A stretch of DNA of 24,480 nucleotides from Actinomycetes bacterium (GTDB lineage: Bacteria; Actinomycetota; Actinomycetes; Actinomycetales; Dermatophilaceae): contig JAEXXY010000505.1 in NCBI GenBank assembly GCA_023451855.1, positions 1 through 24,480 of the forward strand, given 5' to 3'. The position numbers were made by a program, and so were the translations under genes. Below the pieces are notes generated by a model. The model saw only the letters and a list, made by a program, of their open reading frames with translations, did no database searches and was not told the origin of the DNA. Positions 21,994-24,480 of this stretch are shown here, piece after piece. Within the stretch, counting starts at the first letter, position 1. Every line of letters begins with the position of its first letter.

Positions 21994-23157
21994 ATGTCCG
22001 GTTTCAACAAGTACGGCGGCAGCACCGACCTCACCTTCGAGGCCACGGGGTTCTTCCACACATCCCAGGACGACGAGGGCCGCTGGTGGTTCGTCGACCC
22101 CGCCGGTGGCGCGTTCCTGTCCATCGGTGTCGCGCATGCCGACGACTCCGACCTCAAGTACCCGCACAACGTCGACGTCTGGCGGGACAAGTACGGCGGC
22201 TCCAAGGAGCGCTGGATCCGAGAAGGCGTCGTCCGGGACTTCAAGGACTGGGGCTTCAACACGATCGGCTGGACGCAGGACTACATCGGTGGCGGCTGGC
22301 GCAAGGAGTTCTCCTGGGCCGAGCGCGTCACCGTGCAGCAGTCGACGAGCCAGTTCACCCCCCGCGACTTCGAGGTCGCGGACATGCCCTACGTCATGCT
22401 CCTTCGCGTCGCGGAGACGGAGGACTGGAACGGCGACCCCGTGTTCCCGGACGTCTTCGGCCAGGACTTCGAGGACCACTGCGCCTACCTGGCACGGAGC
22501 GTCTGCGTCGACCTCGCCAACGACCCCAACCTGATCGGGTACTCCTACGACGACGCCCCGTCGTGGGCGCCGCACGTGAGCGGCGCGGACTTTCCGCAGC
22601 TCAAGGGCCTCGGCCCGGACGAGCGCGAGGAGCGCCTGGGTGAGATCGCCGAGAAGTACTACTCCACCATGGCGAAGTACATCCGGATGTACGACACGAA
22701 CCACCTCATCCTCGGGGACCTGTACAACGGCAACCGGCCCCTTCCCGCGCCGGTCCTCGCCGGCGCCAAGGAGCACATCGACGTGCTGCAGGTGCAGTAC
22801 TTCCCCAAGGACACCGACGAGTCCCGCAAGGAGATGCTCGACCACGCACGCTGGGCGAGCGAGGAGATCGGCAAGCCGCTCCTCATCCCGGACATCGGCA
22901 ACTGGACCGCGACCGAGATGAACCCCAACCGTGCCCAGGCCGGCATGGCCGACCACGCCGAGCGGGCTCAGAACTACATCGACAGCATCAACACGGTCGT
23001 CAAGGAGCCATGGTTCCTCGGCTTCCACTGGTGCGCCTACATCGAGAACACCGCTCGCGGCTGGGGCATCAAGTCCCCACGTGACGAGCCCTACGAGGAC
23101 TTCGTCAACCCGGTGCGGGAGTACAACAAGGGCATCTACGACCTGCGCCGCTCCTGA
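21994..23157 (+). CDS. Glycoside-hydrolase-like TIM-barrel protein with altered catalytic positions
   Basis: The product has 387 residues and no signal peptide. RWWFVDPAGGAFLSIGVAH (30-48) and KDWGFNTIGW (84-93) are typical of agarase-like (GH-A clan) barrels. In such enzymes the acid/base Glu ends strand 4 (a DNE-type motif) and the nucleophile Glu ends strand 7. Here the strand-4 segment reads NLIGYSYDDAPSW (D186, D187, A188) and the strand-7 segment LLIPDIGNW (D300), so neither expected Glu is visible. The end retains barrel features such as FLGFHWCAYIEN. Its role may be binding, lyase-type or hydrolytic chemistry on the oxidised substrate inside the cell. AAGGAG lies about 10 bases before ATG 21994, and a strong stem-loop follows. 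Family placement is by eye. Confidence 0.75.
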   Translation: MSGFNKYGGSTDLTFEATGFFHTSQDDEGRWWFVDPAGGAFLSIGVAHADDSDLKYPHNVDVWRDKYGGSKERWIREGVVRDFKDWGFNTIGWTQDYIGGGWRKEFSWAERVTVQQSTSQFTPRDFEVADMPYVMLLRVAETEDWNGDPVFPDVFGQDFEDHCAYLARSVCVDLANDPNLIGYSYDDAPSWAPHVSGADFPQLKGLGPDEREERLGEIAEKYYSTMAKYIRMYDTNHLILGDLYNGNRPLPAPVLAGAKEHIDVLQVQYFPKDTDESRKEMLDHARWASEEIGKPLLIPDIGNWTATEMNPNRAQAGMADHAERAQNYIDSINTVVKEPWFLGFHWCAYIENTARGWGIKSPRDEPYEDFVNPVREYNKGIYDLRRS

Positions 23158-23166
23158 CCAGGACTC

Positions 23167-23219
23167 CCGGGGAGCGACCGGACGCCGTACACGTCCGGCC
23201 CGGTCCGGTCGCTCCCCGG
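23167..23219. terminator. 17-bp perfect stem-loop after the barrel protein gene
   Basis: Bases 23167-23183 and 23203-23219 are exact reverse complements (core GGGGAGCGACCGGAC / GTCCGGTCGCTCCCC) around a 19-base loop. It begins 10 bases after the stop codon. There is no T-run, but a stem this long and GC-rich in this place is most likely an intrinsic-type terminator or an mRNA-stabilising 3' end that limits expression of the Gfo/Idh gene downstream. Confidence 0.8.
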
Positions 23220-23286
23220 CGACTACCAGCCCTACCGCTTCGCGCGCTCCTGCGCGCCCCCGATCCTGGGTCTGCCCAGGAGACAG

Positions 23287-24420
23287 GTGATCCCATCCAT
23301 GACTCTGGCACACACATCTCGCAGACCCCGGGTGGGCATCGTCGGCATGGGATTCATCGGCGAGGTTCACGCGCGGGCCGTCGCTCGTTGCGGCGGGGCC
23401 CTCGAGGCCGTCGCCAGTTCGACGGCCCAGACGGCCGAGGTGGCCGCGCAGCGCCTGGGCGTGCCGCGCGCCTTCAGGAGCGCCGAGGAGCTCATCCTCT
23501 CTCCCGACGTGGACGTGGTGCACATCTGCACGCCCAACCACCTCCACGACAGGCTCGCGGAGCTGGCGCTCAAGGCTGACAAGCACGTCATCTGCGAGAA
23601 GCCGCTCGCGGTCGACAGCTCGGGCGCCGCCCGGTTGGCCGACCTCGCGGCAGCCTCCTCCCTCGTGGCCGCCGTGCCGTTCGTCTACCGCTACTACCCC
23701 ACGGTCCGCGAGGCCCGGGAACGCGTCAGGCGAGGCGACGCCGGCCGCGTGCATCTGGTGCACGGCTCCTACCTGCAGGACTGGTTGGCCCAGGCCTGCC
23801 AGACGAACTGGCGGGTGGACCCGGCGCTCGGGGGGGCCTCGAGGGCGTTCGGGGACATCGGCATCCACTGGTGCGACCTCGTCGAGTTCACCACCGGCCA
23901 CAGGATCACCGAGCTGGTCGCCTCGACCGCCGCGCCGTACGGCGCTCGCGACGGCGTGCGCTCCGCGGCAACGACCCCCGGGTCCGTGACCGAGGACCTG
24001 GCCACGGTGATGTTCCGGACCGACGGCGGGGCGGCAGGCTCCGTGGTCGTCAGCCAGACCGCACTGGGCCGGAAGAACCGACTCTGGCTCTCCATCGACG
24101 GCGAGAACGCCGCTTACTCCTTCGACCAGGAGCGGCCGGACCGTCTCTGGGTCGGAGGGCAGGACGTCACGACGGTCCTGCCTCGTGGCAGTGCCGCCAC
24201 GTCGCCGGCGGCCGAGGTCTACAACAAGCTCCCACCGGGGCACCCGCAGGGCTACCAGGACTGCTTCGACGCCTTCGTCTCGGACGTGTACGCCGCCATC
24301 GCAGGCGGGAAACCCGACGGGCTTCCCACGTTCGAGGACGGGCTTCGATCGGCCAGGATCACCGACGCGGTCATGGAGTCGACGCGTACCCAGGGCTGGG
24401 TGGCAGTCGCCGCCGCCTGA
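23287..24420 (+). CDS. Gfo/Idh/MocA-family NAD(P)-dependent oxidoreductase
   Basis: The product has 377 residues. The Rossmann motif GIVGMGFIGEVHA (17-29) is followed by CTPNHLHDRLA and the conserved CEKPLAVD (103-110), whose Lys contacts the cofactor and substrate. The C-terminal alpha/beta domain contains GDIGIHWCDLV with D190 and H194, the usual catalytic pair. Relatives interconvert ring hydroxyls and ketones in inositols, sugars and 3-keto-glycosides, which fits the GMC enzyme upstream. AGGAGA at 23278-23283 favours GTG 23287; ATG 23299 is four codons inside and would have a 16-base spacing. It is separated from the preceding gene by a strong stem-loop, so it may have its own promoter or receive read-through. 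Confidence 0.93.
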   Translation: MIPSMTLAHTSRRPRVGIVGMGFIGEVHARAVARCGGALEAVASSTAQTAEVAAQRLGVPRAFRSAEELILSPDVDVVHICTPNHLHDRLAELALKADKHVICEKPLAVDSSGAARLADLAAASSLVAAVPFVYRYYPTVREARERVRRGDAGRVHLVHGSYLQDWLAQACQTNWRVDPALGGASRAFGDIGIHWCDLVEFTTGHRITELVASTAAPYGARDGVRSAATTPGSVTEDLATVMFRTDGGAAGSVVVSQTALGRKNRLWLSIDGENAAYSFDQERPDRLWVGGQDVTTVLPRGSAATSPAAEVYNKLPPGHPQGYQDCFDAFVSDVYAAIAGGKPDGLPTFEDGLRSARITDAVMESTRTQGWVAVAAA

Positions 24421-24441
24421 TCCGGCTCTGAGGCGGACGTG

Positions 24442-24463
24442 CCCCCCCCCAGGTCGGGGGGGG
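24442..24463. terminator. C/G-tract hairpin after the Gfo/Idh/MocA gene
   Basis: Nine C (24442-24450), the loop AGGTC and eight G (24456-24463) can form an 8-bp all-GC stem starting about 20 bases after the stop codon. No T-run follows. The final bases of the window (CTACACT) resemble a -10 element for a gene outside the window. Confidence 0.5.
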
Positions 24464-24480
24464 CCCGCCGCCGCTACACT

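Noticed and set aside
2034..24420. Genomic island inserted at tRNA-Thr
   Set aside because: The accessory genes lie downstream of the tRNA, but no integrase and no repeat of the tRNA 3' end were found in the window.

Overview
The window comes from a very GC-rich actinobacterium. The evidence is codon use throughout, a signal-peptide-bearing Rpf/LysM cell-wall protein behind a c-di-AMP (ydaO-type) riboswitch, MEDS-LuxR and AraC-binding-like regulators, and a typical actinobacterial tRNA-Thr. Nocardioidaceae or Intrasporangiaceae would fit, but the sequence alone does not decide the genus.

Layout. (1) 1-2106, ordinary core chromosome: the C-terminal part of a multi-pass membrane protein, a long 5' leader with a c-di-AMP riboswitch, a resuscitation-promoting-factor-like lysozyme/LysM protein, a stem-loop and tRNA-Thr(UGU). 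(2) 2107-12065, stress and redox block: a MEDS-LuxR regulator, then eight tightly packed genes reading dnaK, grpE, dnaJ (CbpA type), a CbpM-like modulator, clpB, a zinc-ribbon thioredoxin, a UBP-type zinc finger and a cyclic-nucleotide-binding-like/FAD oxidoreductase fusion. Six of the seven junctions overlap (the exception is an 11-bp gap between dnaK and grpE), so this looks like one transcript joining a disaggregation machine to a redox module. (3) 12066-14841, junction zone: a convergent AraC-family regulator, a divergent sensorless histidine kinase, a 12-bp perfect inverted repeat between them, and a frameshifted remnant that reads like an IS21-type IstB ATPase. (4) 14842-24420, catabolic block, all on the + strand: a sugar-type (RbsA-like) ABC ATPase, a GMC flavin oxidoreductase, its gluconate-2-dehydrogenase-subunit-3-like partner, a GlcG/HbpS protein, an RbsC-like permease, a Tat-lipoprotein binding protein, a glycoside-hydrolase-like TIM-barrel protein, a strong stem-loop, and a Gfo/Idh/MocA oxidoreductase.

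How block 4 may work (inference): the binding protein, permease and ATPase import a sugar, cyclitol or glycoside. The GMC/subunit-3 pair, which shows no export signal in either subunit, oxidises a ring hydroxyl inside the cell. The Gfo/Idh/MocA enzyme and the barrel protein then process the keto intermediate. The barrel protein appears to lack both catalytic glutamates expected of a retaining hydrolase of its type, so its chemistry may be different. The set resembles 3-keto-glycoside and C-glycoside oxidation pathways, but its substrate cannot be read from the sequence.

The two best candidates for poorly described biology are the chaperone/UBP-finger/CNB-FAD operon of block 2 and the cytoplasmic glycoside-oxidation cluster of block 4. 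No CRISPR array, integrase, intact transposase or replication origin was seen.
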